From NCBI RefSeq assembly GCF_032062175.1, contig NZ_DAMBQK010000013.1, positions 1-64,000 on the forward strand: 64,000 bases of DNA, given 5' to 3'. The DNA is from Atlantibacter sp032062175 (lineage in GTDB: Bacteria > Pseudomonadota > Gammaproteobacteria > Enterobacterales > Enterobacteriaceae). Shown piece after piece: positions 41,351-50,901 of the stretch. The notes beneath the pieces were generated by a model. The model did not search any database and was not told the origin of the DNA. It saw only the letters and a program-made list of their open reading frames with translations. Position 1 is the first letter of the stretch; each line of letters begins with the position of its first letter. The position numbers and the translations under genes were made by a program.

Positions 41351-43345
41351 TCATACTTTCGGATTAGATAACCCGTTTTTTTCAAATTCGGCTGGCGTCA
41401 CCGCTTTGCCAAACAGATAGCCCTGGGCGACAACCACACCCGCGTCGGCTAACCATTGGCGCTGGGCATCGTTTTCTACCCCTTCGGCAATCACGTCCAG
41501 CTCCATGCTTTTCGCCATCGCGATAATGGCAGAAACCATGCTGTGGTCATCCGGAATACCCTCTACGAAGTTCTTGTCGATTTTCAGGATATCCACCGGC
41601 ACGGACTTCATGTGATGCAAATGACGCAGGCTGGCGTAACCCATACCAAAATCATCCAGCGCAATACGCACCCCGGCCTGGCGCAGCGGACGCAGAATAT
41701 TGACTGCGGCATCGGGATCGTCGATACGGCGGCTTTCGGTCACTTCCAGAATCAGCGTGCCCGGTTTGATGTGATAGCGCGACAGCAGTTCCAGCACGTC
41801 ATTCATCATATTATGGTGTAGCAGCTGGAGCGCCGAGAGGTTCACCGACAGCGGCAAATCAATATTGCGCGACTGCCAGGCCGCCAGCAGACGGCAGGAC
41901 TCTTCCAGGATCCAGTGCCCTACCGTAACCATCAGGCCGCAGGACTCAATGCGATCGATTAAATCTTCCGGCAGTTCCCAGTTGCCGTCCGGCTGTTTCT
42001 GGCGCAACAACACTTCGGCGCTGACCAGCTCACCGCTGCGCAAATCCACCTGCGGTTGCAGCCAGATGGCGAACTGGTCGCTGTCCAGCGCGGTAATAAT
42101 GTCGCTCTCTTCGGTCAGGCGCTTTTGCGCCAGCGCCATTTGCACCGGGTCGAAGAACTGGATCTGGTTTTTGCCTTTGCGGCGCGCGCTAAAGGCGGCG
42201 GATATCGCCCGGCGATACAGCTGCTCCGGGCTTAAACCGCCATAAAACATGGCGATGCCGATGCTGGCGGTTGGGCGCAACTGAATCCCGTTAATCGGCA
42301 ATTTTTCACCCAGTTCTTTTTGCAGACGCTGCGCCAGGGTAATCGCGTGCCAGGGTTCTTTTACCCCGTGGGCGATAATCGCGAAATCATAATGGCTGAC
42401 CTGCGCCAGCACCATGCGCGGCGGCAGCGCCGCTTTCAGTTTACTCACCAGCGTCAGCAGCAAGACTTCGCGTTGTTCTTCATTCAGCACGCCCGCCACG
42501 TCCTGCAACGTTTCGCAGGCAATCACCAGTAACGCCAGCGGGTGGCTGTTGCCGGTGGATTGCTCCAGCAACGCCATTAGCAGCGGTTTATTGGGCAAAT
42601 CCGTGGACGGGAAACGCGTGGCCTGGGATGTCATCTCTTCATGCTGGCGCAGCAGCGTTTGCTGATTACGGTTGTAACTGCGCACCAGCATGCCGATCTC
42701 ATCGTCATGATGCAGGCGCGGCAGCGGCAACTGATGTCCGAGCACGTCCTGGGCATCGAGATGATTCAGCTCGCGCGCCAGCTTACGCAGCGGGCGCACC
42801 ATCAGCCGGTTGATGCACCAGGTGATCGCCACGGACAGCATTAGCGACAGCAGCAGCCACGACGTCACCAACGTTGAAATGGCGCTGATAATGAATTTGT
42901 ACATTCGCCAGGAATCCGCCTGCAGCACCAGATAGGCCAGCGGCTGCGGATTGGCGGGGCGTTCCAGTGAATAGAGCGGCAGAGAGATCTGCACCGGGAT
43001 TTCAAAAATACGCGCAATCATCACCGGAATCGGCCTTTCAGGGGCAAAACTCACCCTCAGTGCCTGAAACTGGTTGGGCAGCACCACATCCGCGCGGCTA
43101 ATCACACCGGCCGGTTTGATCTGCTGAAGGATGGCCTCCGCTTCAGGAATATCGGCTTTCAACACGGCGGCGGAAAGCGGCAGGCGCACGGAACGGGCAA
43201 TGCTTTCCATCTGCATCGCGGTGTTATAACGATTTTGCTGCACGAAATGGAAAAGCAAAATCACAACAAAAATGAAAATAAAAACCACGGCAACGATCGA
43301 AACCATCGCCATCTGCTTTATCGTTAACGAACGACTGACTCGCAA
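41351..43345 (-). CDS. pdeK: Cyclic di-GMP phosphodiesterase PdeK (HAMP-GGDEF-EAL)
   Basis: A 664-residue membrane sensor matching E. coli PdeK/YhjK. Two membrane helices (about residues 10-32 and 155-178) flank a periplasmic domain; a HAMP segment follows (RPLRKLARELNHLD). The GGDEF domain is degenerate: SHYDF near residue 316 replaces the active-site loop. The EAL domain has EVLLR near residue 441, then EVTES, ALDDFGMGYASL, DILKIDKNFV, VIAEGVEN and QGYLFG, so hydrolysis is plausible. The start codon is TTG at 43345 with GGAG seven bases upstream. In K-12 it stands next to bcsC. Confidence 0.93.
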   Translation of the reverse strand: MRVSRSLTIKQMAMVSIVAVVFIFIFVVILLFHFVQQNRYNTAMQMESIARSVRLPLSAAVLKADIPEAEAILQQIKPAGVISRADVVLPNQFQALRVSFAPERPIPVMIARIFEIPVQISLPLYSLERPANPQPLAYLVLQADSWRMYKFIISAISTLVTSWLLLSLMLSVAITWCINRLMVRPLRKLARELNHLDAQDVLGHQLPLPRLHHDDEIGMLVRSYNRNQQTLLRQHEEMTSQATRFPSTDLPNKPLLMALLEQSTGNSHPLALLVIACETLQDVAGVLNEEQREVLLLTLVSKLKAALPPRMVLAQVSHYDFAIIAHGVKEPWHAITLAQRLQKELGEKLPINGIQLRPTASIGIAMFYGGLSPEQLYRRAISAAFSARRKGKNQIQFFDPVQMALAQKRLTEESDIITALDSDQFAIWLQPQVDLRSGELVSAEVLLRQKQPDGNWELPEDLIDRIESCGLMVTVGHWILEESCRLLAAWQSRNIDLPLSVNLSALQLLHHNMMNDVLELLSRYHIKPGTLILEVTESRRIDDPDAAVNILRPLRQAGVRIALDDFGMGYASLRHLHHMKSVPVDILKIDKNFVEGIPDDHSMVSAIIAMAKSMELDVIAEGVENDAQRQWLADAGVVVAQGYLFGKAVTPAEFEKNGLSNPKV

Positions 43346-43846
43346 GCTCTTTCTCCAAAGATACGACTACTCGCCAGGATACACTCATCATTATCCTGCG
43401 CGGGCAGAGTATACTGCATTGCGGTGGGTTTTAATCAGACCAGCAGGGGCTTTAAAGATTAATCCTGACACGCGTTAGCATGAGGCAACACCCGCTGCCG
43501 CTGCTTCGCTCTGTTGTTAAGCCGGTCCGTTCAGTCCCCTTACGCATACGCTCTCTTCCCTGCGGCCGAGATTAACCGCCCTGCGAAGAGTATAGACGCT
43601 GCACGGTGAGCGGCAGGCCCGTAAACCGGCAACTCTTCAGTGAGATCAGTAGATTGAACGCATCATTATTTTCACAAAGGGCCGCTGAAATTTTTGCCGG
43701 TAAAATTATCGCATCCCGTTAAAAAAATAACGGCGGAAATTAAATAGCCCACATAAAATAACCGGTAGCTTAATTTAGAAAATCCGCAATACGAAAATAG
43801 AATAAATTTTTATCATGAGAAATCCGCAAAATCATACCCTCTGTAA

Positions 43847-44056
43847 TTAATTAAGCGCTATGGATATAACAACAGGCTCCTCGGTTTGTTTAGCATAAAA
43901 TGAGCAAAATAATGCTAATGGATGAGAAACAATAGTGACCAGTATTGTACATAAACACAGGATAAGGGCCGCTAAATATATAAAAAACTGGGCTATACTC
44001 ATCGCCACATCGTTGTGGGAGATCATGATCGCCGTCACTTTTTTTAGCAAATTCAC
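43847..44056 (-). CDS. Possible small membrane protein
   Basis: A 69-residue reading frame with one strong hydrophobic stretch (FFIYLAALILCLCTILVTIV, about residues 24-43) between a short basic N-terminus and a polar tail. The family is not recognised. Upstream of the ATG at 44056 there is AAGAAATACAG and no clear ribosome site; an internal ATG at residue 11 follows no better one. AT-rich sequence can create such frames by chance, so this call is weak. Confidence 0.3.
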   Translation of the reverse strand: MNLLKKVTAIMISHNDVAMSIAQFFIYLAALILCLCTILVTIVSHPLALFCSFYAKQTEEPVVISIALN

Positions 44057-44347
44057 TCTGTATTTCTTATGAAATAATTAATTTTCCTTAAGGAAGTGAT
44101 ATTAACAAGTGCTTGTATTTCTTATTTTTATCTAAGTATTAATTAAAAATAATCTTATCACCAAACAGAAAACATTAACTATAATCACTGGTAACTTTGT
44201 TAAGTAACAGTGTTCAACCTGTAAATAATCTGGACACATAAATTTCGCTTGATATAATTTTTGCGTTTTCACCTGTGAATATGGAGTTTCACAAATATCT
44301 CTGACCGGGTGGTCAATAAGCCTTTCGCATGATTTATCTTTTAAAAT

Positions 44348-44402
44348 CTGGGGAAACTCAGCAATTCCCCGGCCTTGATATATACGTATTGCAATATGCA
44401 AT
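44348..44402 (+). promoter_or_regulatory. Two hairpins in the pgaA leader
   Basis: The first, GGGGAA/TTCCCC (44350-44370, extended by CU/GG to 44348-44372), exposes an ACUCAGCAA loop. The second, ATTGCA-ATA-TGCAAT, lies at 44388-44402. The ribosome site AAGGGG is just before the ATG at 44451 and a further GGA lies at 44428-44431. In E. coli CsrA represses pgaA by binding several GGA elements in this leader, so these structures may serve a similar control. Confidence 0.45.
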
Positions 44403-44450
44403 GTGTAGCGTTGACTGTCTCGGGCAGGAATAAAAAATATAAGGGGTGTT

Positions 44451-46907
44451 ATGCGTACCGCACAGCAATATAAAAAGATTGCCTTCAGGCAAGGTCTACG
44501 AGCGTCCTGCGCTCTGGGTTTGTGTTTATTCTTTCCAGTACTGGCAAACGCAGCGGATACAAACTACGACCAACTCATTATTCAAGCGCGTGAAGGTAAT
44601 ACGCGCGGGTTGCTCGATTATATGCGGATGCAGGAACAGCAAAATGAACTGAACGCCAACCAGGTCGCCGACTGGCTACAGGTGGCGGGCTGGTCTGGCA
44701 ACGATGCGGAAGTCACCCGCATCTGGCAACGCTATCACACCAGCATGGATATTCCCGCCCGGGGTGTCGCTGCCGCTGCGCGGGCGTACCGTAACCAGAA
44801 GCAATGGAACACGTCGCTCAGCTTATGGGAACAGGCACGCCAGCTGGAACCCAATAACGATGACCTGCATGTCGGCTGGGTGATGACGCTGGCAGACGCG
44901 AAGCAAAACTACCGCGCCCTGGAGGAAGCCGAAGCGATGCTGGTCGCGGACCCAAGCGCGAAGCACTACCAACTGCTGGCTTATGTTTATCGCTCACAGG
45001 GCAAGAGCTGGGATACGCTGTTCGCCACTACGCGCGCCGAGGGGATTGAACCCACTAACGCCGAGCTGGAAAAATCGCTGCTCGGTACGCTGTCGGCCAA
45101 CCGCATCTCTGGCCCGGCGCTCAATATGTCTCAGTCCGCCAATATCTCTCCGCAATTTGAACGCACCCTGGAAGCCGACGCCACCGCCGAGCTGGTTCGT
45201 ATGTCTTTCACCTCCACACGCAGCGAGAAAGACCGTTTTATCGTGGCCGACAAAGCTCTCGCCCGTTACGACGTGTTGCTGAAAAAATGGAAAGACGACC
45301 CCAACGCCGCCGTGGAGTATCGCCGCGCCCGCGTTGACCGCCTCGGCGCGCTGTTGAACCGTAACCGCTACAGCGAAGTGGTGAGCGAGTATGAATCTCT
45401 GCTGGCCGACGGCAAACCGGTGCCAGACTACGCGCGCCGCTGGGCCGCATCGGCGTATCTGGCCGACCGTAAACCACAGGAAGCGCAAAAACTCTTTTCC
45501 GAGCTGTTCGGGCCGACCAACGCCGTGAACCTGCCTACCGATGATGAGCAGGACCTGTTCTACGCCTACATGGAAAGCGAGAACTACACGTTAGCCCAAC
45601 AGGAAGTGGTGCAGATCCTCGAAAAAAGCCCATACCAGCGGCACTTTTACGGGTCGCCTACGCCAGGGCCGAACGATAAATGGCTGCTGGGGCGTACTCT
45701 GCTGGTGCAGTACGAGGTGATGACCAACGATCTGCCCGCAGCGGAAAAACTCAGCTATAACCTGGCGCGCAGCGCGCCGGGCAACCAGAGTCTGGTCATC
45801 AACTATGCGTCGGTGCTTGACGCGCGCGGCTTGCCCCGCGCCGCCGAGCGGGAACTGAAAATCGCCGAAGCGCTGGAACCTTCCAACCTTGAGCTGGAAC
45901 GCCAGCAGGCCTACGTCGCGCTGGATCTCCAGGAGTGGCGGCAAATGGATCTGCTGACCGATGACGTGGTTAACCGCAGCGCTGAAGACCCGGCGAGCCA
46001 ACGGCTCGACCGCATTCGCGATATTCATCATAAATCGGAATTGCGCATCAGCGGCTCGCAGGGCATTGACTCCGACAGCCCGGTGAGCGGTAGCCACGAC
46101 TTCACGCTCAACTCGGCGATTTATGGCCCGCCAATGGGCGATAACTGGCGGCTGTTCGCGGGCTTCAACTACGCCAACAGTGAATTTGAAGAAGGCAAAG
46201 GCATCACGCGGGATGCGCTGGGCGGCATCGAATGGCGCGCCCGCGATTACTGGATTGAAGCCGAACTGTCGAACCGCAATTACAACGGCGGCAACAAATT
46301 AGGCGCGCGGCTCTCCGGCTGGCACGACTTCAACGATAACTGGCGCGTCGGCGGCTCCGCCGAGCGGCTGTCGCAAAACACGCCGTTACGCGCGATGCGT
46401 AACGATGTGACGGCGGATGGCGGTACAGCGTATGTGCGCTGGTATCAGAACGAGCGCCGGGAATATCAGCTCAGCGTCGCACCAAGCTGGTTCTCTGACG
46501 GCAACAACCGGTGGGAATTCGGCCTGAGCGGCAAAGAGCGGATGTTGACCCGTCCAACCTTCACGCTCGATTTCACCCCCAGCCTGTACGGCAGCACCAA
46601 CAGCAAAGAGAACGTGCCCTACTACAACCCGAAACAGGACTTTTCCGTTACGCCCGCCATTCAGGCGGAACACATCATGTACCGCCGTTATGAAACGGTA
46701 TGGAGCCAACAGTTTGCCGCAGGCGTGGGTGCCTACTGGCAGAAAAATTACGACACCGGTTTGATTACCCAGGTGGGATACGGTCAGCGGTTGCAGTTAA
46801 ACAATACCTTCGACGCCGGCGTCATGTTGACCTGGGACAAACGTCCCTACGACGGGAAACGTGAGCAAAACCTTGGCGTCGCCTTTGATCTGAATGTACG
46901 GTTTTAA
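44451..46907 (+). CDS. pgaA: PNAG outer membrane export porin
   Basis: An 818-residue outer-membrane protein matching E. coli PgaA (807 aa). A signal peptide (about residues 1-35, ending LANA) precedes a periplasmic superhelix of TPR repeats (about 40-510) and a C-terminal 16-strand barrel (about 520-818) that ends in the Phe signal FDLNVRF. It exports partly deacetylated poly-beta-1,6-N-acetylglucosamine for biofilm. It is the first gene of pgaABCD. Ten bases separate its stop from pgaB. Confidence 0.95.
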   Translation: MRTAQQYKKIAFRQGLRASCALGLCLFFPVLANAADTNYDQLIIQAREGNTRGLLDYMRMQEQQNELNANQVADWLQVAGWSGNDAEVTRIWQRYHTSMDIPARGVAAAARAYRNQKQWNTSLSLWEQARQLEPNNDDLHVGWVMTLADAKQNYRALEEAEAMLVADPSAKHYQLLAYVYRSQGKSWDTLFATTRAEGIEPTNAELEKSLLGTLSANRISGPALNMSQSANISPQFERTLEADATAELVRMSFTSTRSEKDRFIVADKALARYDVLLKKWKDDPNAAVEYRRARVDRLGALLNRNRYSEVVSEYESLLADGKPVPDYARRWAASAYLADRKPQEAQKLFSELFGPTNAVNLPTDDEQDLFYAYMESENYTLAQQEVVQILEKSPYQRHFYGSPTPGPNDKWLLGRTLLVQYEVMTNDLPAAEKLSYNLARSAPGNQSLVINYASVLDARGLPRAAERELKIAEALEPSNLELERQQAYVALDLQEWRQMDLLTDDVVNRSAEDPASQRLDRIRDIHHKSELRISGSQGIDSDSPVSGSHDFTLNSAIYGPPMGDNWRLFAGFNYANSEFEEGKGITRDALGGIEWRARDYWIEAELSNRNYNGGNKLGARLSGWHDFNDNWRVGGSAERLSQNTPLRAMRNDVTADGGTAYVRWYQNERREYQLSVAPSWFSDGNNRWEFGLSGKERMLTRPTFTLDFTPSLYGSTNSKENVPYYNPKQDFSVTPAIQAEHIMYRRYETVWSQQFAAGVGAYWQKNYDTGLITQVGYGQRLQLNNTFDAGVMLTWDKRPYDGKREQNLGVAFDLNVRF

Positions 46908-46916
46908 GGATTAATC

Positions 46917-48935
46917 ATGCTGAAACAAGTGTTCCGTATCGCACTGTTGGTGGCGTCCTGGTTGCTGATCACCGCCTGCGGTAACGCACAAAAGCCCCGT
47001 TTCCTGCCGCCGGAGCAGCGTCCGCAGCTGGAAGCCAACCGCCCCTGGCCGCAAAACAGCTTTTTAGTACTCGGTTACCATGACGTGGAAGATAACGCTG
47101 CCGATCAGCGTTATCTGTCGGTGCGTACCAGCGCCCTGAACGATCAGATGGCCTGGTTGCGCGACCACGGCTATCACCCGGTTAGCGTTCAGCAAATTCT
47201 TGATGCCCATAACGGCGTCCGTCCGTTACCTGCCAAAGCCGTATTACTGACCTTCGATGACGGTTACCGCAGTTTCTATGACCGCGTCTGGCCGCTGTTG
47301 CAGGCCTATAAATTCCCTGCGCTGTGGGCCCCGGTGGGAAGCTGGGTCGATGCACCGCCGAATCAAAAGGTGAATTTCGGCGGCTTAATGACAGCGCGCA
47401 ATAAGTTCGCCACCTGGGATATGGTGCGGGAACTGAGTAAATCGCACCTGGTGGAAATCGGCTCCCATACCTGGAACTCGCACTACGGTAGCCAGGCCAA
47501 CCCGCAGGGAAGCCAACTGCCCGCCGTTGCTAACCGGTTGTATGACAAAAATACCGGTAAATATGAAACCGACGAGCAGTTCACCCAACGTATCGAAAGC
47601 GACGTGGTGCGCATAACCGATAAAATCACCGAAGTCACCGGCAAAGCGCCACGCGCCTGGGTTTGGCCATACGGTGCCTCCAACGGCACTTCGCTGGCTA
47701 TCGCCAAAAAACACGGTTACCAGATGGCGTTCACGTTGCAGGATGGCCTGGCGAACGCTAACGACCTCAGCAGTATTCCGCGCATACTGATTTCCGATAA
47801 CCCGAATATCCGCGAATTCGCCAATACCCTGAATCAGGTGCAGGAAGTCTGGCCGAAGCGCGTGATGCACATCGATCTTGATTACGTGTACGACAAAAAT
47901 CCGGCGCAGCAGAAACGCAATATCGATAAGCTGATCCAGCGCGTGTACGACATGAAAATCACCCATGTCTATTTGCAGGCCTTCGCCGACCCAACGGGCG
48001 ATGGCACCGTGAGATCGGTGTACTTCAATAACAGCGTCCTGCCGGTGCGTGAAGATCTGTTTAACTATATGTCGTGGCAGCTACAAACCCGAACTGGGGT
48101 CGTCGTGTATGCGTGGATGCCGGTGCTGGCGGTAGATTTAGAGAAGTCGATCCCCCGCGTGCAGGCCTGGAACCCGAAAACCAATCGGCTGGAAAAGGGC
48201 AAGCAGCACTATCAGCGGATCTCGCCGTGGAGCGCCGAAGGCCGCCAGCAAATCACCCAGCTTTACCAGGATCTGGCGCGCTATGCCTCGTTCCGCGGCA
48301 TCCTGTTCCATGACGACGCCATGCTGACGGATTTTGAAGATGCCAGCCCGGTGGCGATGAACGCGTACCACGCCGCCGGTTTCAACGGCACCATCAGCGA
48401 TATTCGCAGCAACCCGGACACGTTCCAGCGCTGGACGCGTTACAAGAGCCGCTACCTGATTGACTATACCCGCACCCTGGCCCAGGCGGTGCGGGATATC
48501 CGCGGCCCGTATGTGAAAACCTCGCGCAACATTTATGCGATGCCGATCCTCGAACCGGAAAGCGAAGCCTGGTTCGCGCAAAACCTCAACGATTTCCTCT
48601 CGACTTACGACTGGACCGCGCCAATGGCGATGCCGCTTATGGAAGGCGTACCTTTGCAAGAGAGTAATGCCTGGCTGGATAAGCTGGTACGAACCGTAGC
48701 GAAAGACCCGAATGCCCTGAATAAGACGGTCTTCGAACTTCAAGCCAGGGACTGGAACAAGGATGACAATCACTCGGAAATCAGCGGTGCGCAGTTGGCC
48801 GAATGGATGAAGCAGCTCCAGATGAGCGGCGCCAGACATTTTGGTTACTACCCTGATGATTTCATTAATGATAAGCCTGAGATGTCCCAGGTCAGACCGG
48901 CATTCTCATCTTTCTGGTATCCGAAAAATGATTGA
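46917..48935 (+). CDS. pgaB: PNAG N-deacetylase lipoprotein
   Basis: A 672-residue outer-membrane lipoprotein of the same length as E. coli PgaB. The lipobox LITAC puts the lipid on Cys20. The N-terminal deacetylase domain has LGYHDVED, LLTFDDGYRSFYD and GSHTWNSHYG, carrying the Asp and His metal ligands. The C-terminal glycoside hydrolase-like domain starts near HIDLDYVYDKNP and can cut deacetylated PNAG in related enzymes. Deacetylation is needed for export through PgaA. AAGGA precedes the ATG. The last eight bases overlap pgaC. Confidence 0.96.
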   Translation: MLKQVFRIALLVASWLLITACGNAQKPRFLPPEQRPQLEANRPWPQNSFLVLGYHDVEDNAADQRYLSVRTSALNDQMAWLRDHGYHPVSVQQILDAHNGVRPLPAKAVLLTFDDGYRSFYDRVWPLLQAYKFPALWAPVGSWVDAPPNQKVNFGGLMTARNKFATWDMVRELSKSHLVEIGSHTWNSHYGSQANPQGSQLPAVANRLYDKNTGKYETDEQFTQRIESDVVRITDKITEVTGKAPRAWVWPYGASNGTSLAIAKKHGYQMAFTLQDGLANANDLSSIPRILISDNPNIREFANTLNQVQEVWPKRVMHIDLDYVYDKNPAQQKRNIDKLIQRVYDMKITHVYLQAFADPTGDGTVRSVYFNNSVLPVREDLFNYMSWQLQTRTGVVVYAWMPVLAVDLEKSIPRVQAWNPKTNRLEKGKQHYQRISPWSAEGRQQITQLYQDLARYASFRGILFHDDAMLTDFEDASPVAMNAYHAAGFNGTISDIRSNPDTFQRWTRYKSRYLIDYTRTLAQAVRDIRGPYVKTSRNIYAMPILEPESEAWFAQNLNDFLSTYDWTAPMAMPLMEGVPLQESNAWLDKLVRTVAKDPNALNKTVFELQARDWNKDDNHSEISGAQLAEWMKQLQMSGARHFGYYPDDFINDKPEMSQVRPAFSSFWYPKND

Positions 48936-50256
48936 TCGTTTAATAGCTTTTCTCGTTCTTTGCCTGGTATTCAGCATCCCGCTCGGCGTGGCGGTGATCT
49001 TTACCGGCGAAATGATGCTGAACTTCGTGTTCTTCTGGCCGCTGTTTATGTCCGCCATCTGGATAACCGGCGGGATTTACTTCTGGTTCTACCGCGAGCG
49101 CAAATGGCCGTGGGGCAAAGAGGTGCCTCCGCCCGTGCTGGAGGGCAATCCGCTGATTTCCATTCTGATCCCCTGTTACAACGAGGGGCTGAACGCGCGG
49201 GAAACGGTGCAAGCCGCCATGGCGCAGCGCTATGAAAACATTGAAGTGATCGCCATTAACGACGGTTCTTCCGATAACACCGCCGAGGTGCTCGATATGC
49301 TGGCTGCGGAGTATCCGCGCCTGCGCGTGATCCATCTGGCAGAAAACCAGGGGAAAGCGGTGGCACTGAAAACCGGGGCCGCTGCCGCGCGTAGCGATTT
49401 CCTGGTGTGTATCGACGGTGATGCCCTGCTGGACCGCGACACCGCCGCCTATCTGGTCGCGCCGCTGTTGCAGTTCCCGCGCGTCGGTGCGGTAACCGGA
49501 AATCCGCGCATCCGTACCCGCTCCACGCTGATTGGCCGCGTTCAGGTGGGGGAATTCTCCTCCATCATCGGGCTGATTAAACGTACCCAGCGCATTTACG
49601 GGCAGGTGTTTACCGTCTCTGGCGTGATCGCCGCGTTCCGCCGCAGCGCGCTGGCGGAGGTAGGCTACTGGAGCCCGGATATGATCACCGAAGACATTGA
49701 TATCAGTTGGAAATTGCAGCTGCGCCACTGGTCGATATTCTTTGAACCGCGCGCGCTGTGCTGGATTTTGATGCCGGAGACGTTAAAGGGTCTATGGAAA
49801 CAGCGCCTGCGCTGGGCGCAGGGCGGCGCGGAAGTCTTCCTGGTGAATATGCGCCGCCTGGCCGCCTGGGAATATCGCCGCATGTGGCCGCTGTACTGGG
49901 AGTTTACGCTGTCCACCACCTGGGCCTTTGCCTACGCCATGAGCGTGGTGCTGTTTGTGCTGGGTTACCTGGTGCCGATGCCGGAGGATTTACAGATCCA
50001 CAGCCTGTTCCCACCGGCGTTTACCGGCCTAATGCTGGGCGTGGTGTGTTTAGTGCAGTTCCTGGTCAGCCTGTTGATTGAGCGCCGTTATGAAAAAGGC
50101 ATCGCCGGCTCGCTGTTCTGGGTGATTTGGTTCCCGGTGGTGTACTGGATGCTGAGCCTGTTCACTACCCTCGTCGCCTTCCCGAAAGTCATGTTGAAAC
50201 GCCAGCGCGCCCGCGCGCGTTGGGTGAGTCCTGACCGTGGTATTGGGAGAATATAA
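48928..50256 (+). CDS. pgaC: PNAG synthase glycosyltransferase
   Basis: A 442-residue GT2 processive glycosyltransferase matching E. coli PgaC (441 aa). Two N-terminal and about three C-terminal membrane helices surround the catalytic domain, which has NDGSSDNT, IDGDALLDRD (DxD), ITEDIDISWK (catalytic Asp) and QRLRWAQGG (QxxRW). It polymerises UDP-GlcNAc at the inner membrane and works only with PgaD when c-di-GMP is bound. The start at 48928 lies inside pgaB; a longer frame from 48841 is rejected because the N-terminus MIDRLIAFLVLC matches the family. Confidence 0.96.
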   Translation: MIDRLIAFLVLCLVFSIPLGVAVIFTGEMMLNFVFFWPLFMSAIWITGGIYFWFYRERKWPWGKEVPPPVLEGNPLISILIPCYNEGLNARETVQAAMAQRYENIEVIAINDGSSDNTAEVLDMLAAEYPRLRVIHLAENQGKAVALKTGAAAARSDFLVCIDGDALLDRDTAAYLVAPLLQFPRVGAVTGNPRIRTRSTLIGRVQVGEFSSIIGLIKRTQRIYGQVFTVSGVIAAFRRSALAEVGYWSPDMITEDIDISWKLQLRHWSIFFEPRALCWILMPETLKGLWKQRLRWAQGGAEVFLVNMRRLAAWEYRRMWPLYWEFTLSTTWAFAYAMSVVLFVLGYLVPMPEDLQIHSLFPPAFTGLMLGVVCLVQFLVSLLIERRYEKGIAGSLFWVIWFPVVYWMLSLFTTLVAFPKVMLKRQRARARWVSPDRGIGRI

Positions 50257-50258
50257 CG

Positions 50259-50759
50259 ATGGAACATCCATTAATTTTCACCGAACAGCGCAAGCTGCCG
50301 AAATTTATCGATCTTGTTATGACCGTGGGTGCCTGGCTGGGGTTCGCTTATCTGATTTATTTGGGGCTGGTCAAGGCGCTGTCAGAAAACGCGTTTATGG
50401 GGCCGCGCCCGTTTGAATCCACGCTGGTCACCCTGGCGCTCTATTTTCTCATTGCGCTGATTAACGGACTGGTGCTGATCCTGTGGGCCAAATATAACCA
50501 GCTGCGCTTTCGCGTGGAACGCCGCAAACGCCGCCCGGCGCTGGCGGCCAAAGAACTGGCGGTCAGCTTTCATATTACGCCGGAACTGGTCACCGAACTG
50601 AATAAAGCGCGGGTGCTGACGGTTTACCACAACGCCACAGGCGGCATTTCTTATGTGGACATTAAGCAGGGTATTAACGATAACCTGCTGCCTGCTCCGC
50701 CGCTAAAGTTGCAAATGATGCCCCCGCCGCTGCGCCAGAGGACACCGGCGACGTTATAG
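50259..50759 (+). CDS. pgaD: PNAG synthase subunit PgaD
   Basis: A 166-residue inner-membrane protein at the PgaD position, two bases after pgaC. Two membrane helices (about residues 21-43 and 55-75) precede a basic cytoplasmic tail (RFRVERRKRRPALAAKELA). In E. coli PgaD binds c-di-GMP jointly with PgaC and is degraded without it. It is longer than the E. coli protein (137 aa) and its tail is less alike, as usual for this poorly conserved subunit. A strong terminator follows. Confidence 0.9.
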   Translation: MEHPLIFTEQRKLPKFIDLVMTVGAWLGFAYLIYLGLVKALSENAFMGPRPFESTLVTLALYFLIALINGLVLILWAKYNQLRFRVERRKRRPALAAKELAVSFHITPELVTELNKARVLTVYHNATGGISYVDIKQGINDNLLPAPPLKLQMMPPPLRQRTPATL

Positions 50760-50775
50760 GGGGACGGTAAGGAAG

Positions 50776-50801
50776 AACGCCAGCGATACGCTGGCGTTTT
50801 T
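50776..50801 (+). terminator. pgaABCD terminator
   Basis: A ten-base-pair stem AACGCCAGCG/CGCTGGCGTT with a three-base loop is followed by TTTTT, 16 bases past the pgaD stop. Confidence 0.92.
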
Positions 50802-50829
50802 GTCTGGAATCATGGCCGCAATAAAATGT

Positions 50830-50865
50830 ATATCCCATTGACATATCCCATGAGCCTTTTATTCT
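50830..50865 (+). promoter_or_regulatory. vapBC promoter with direct repeat
   Basis: TTGACA at 50838-50843 and TATTCT at 50860-50865 (16-base spacing) form a plausible sigma-70 promoter. The nonamer ATATCCCAT occurs at 50830-50838 and again at 50843-50851, 13 bases apart, bracketing the -35 box. Such a repeat could bind the VapBC complex for autorepression. Confidence 0.5.
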
Positions 50866-50901
50866 TTTAGATTAAATGACGTACACATACCGGAGGCCAT
50901 C

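Larger units (their letters stand above)
43346..44450. other. 1.1-kb region between pdeK and pgaA
   Basis: Divergent promoter region for pdeK and pgaA. The left 300 bases are of normal GC and contain a possible pdeK -10 (TATACT on the - strand, near 43411-43416). The right 750 bases are AT-rich, hold one possible small gene (43847-44056) and the pgaA leader with two hairpins. No bcs remnant could be recognised in any frame, nor a dgcT-like gene, which adjoins pgaA in K-12. Confidence 0.5.

Noticed and set aside
44132..44401. 89-codon frame antisense to the pgaA leader
   Set aside because: It has no ribosome site, unusual composition, and overlaps the likely promoter and leader hairpins.
48940..49728. 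262-codon open frame antisense to pgaC
   Set aside because: A shadow of the conserved glycosyltransferase gene, without ribosome site.
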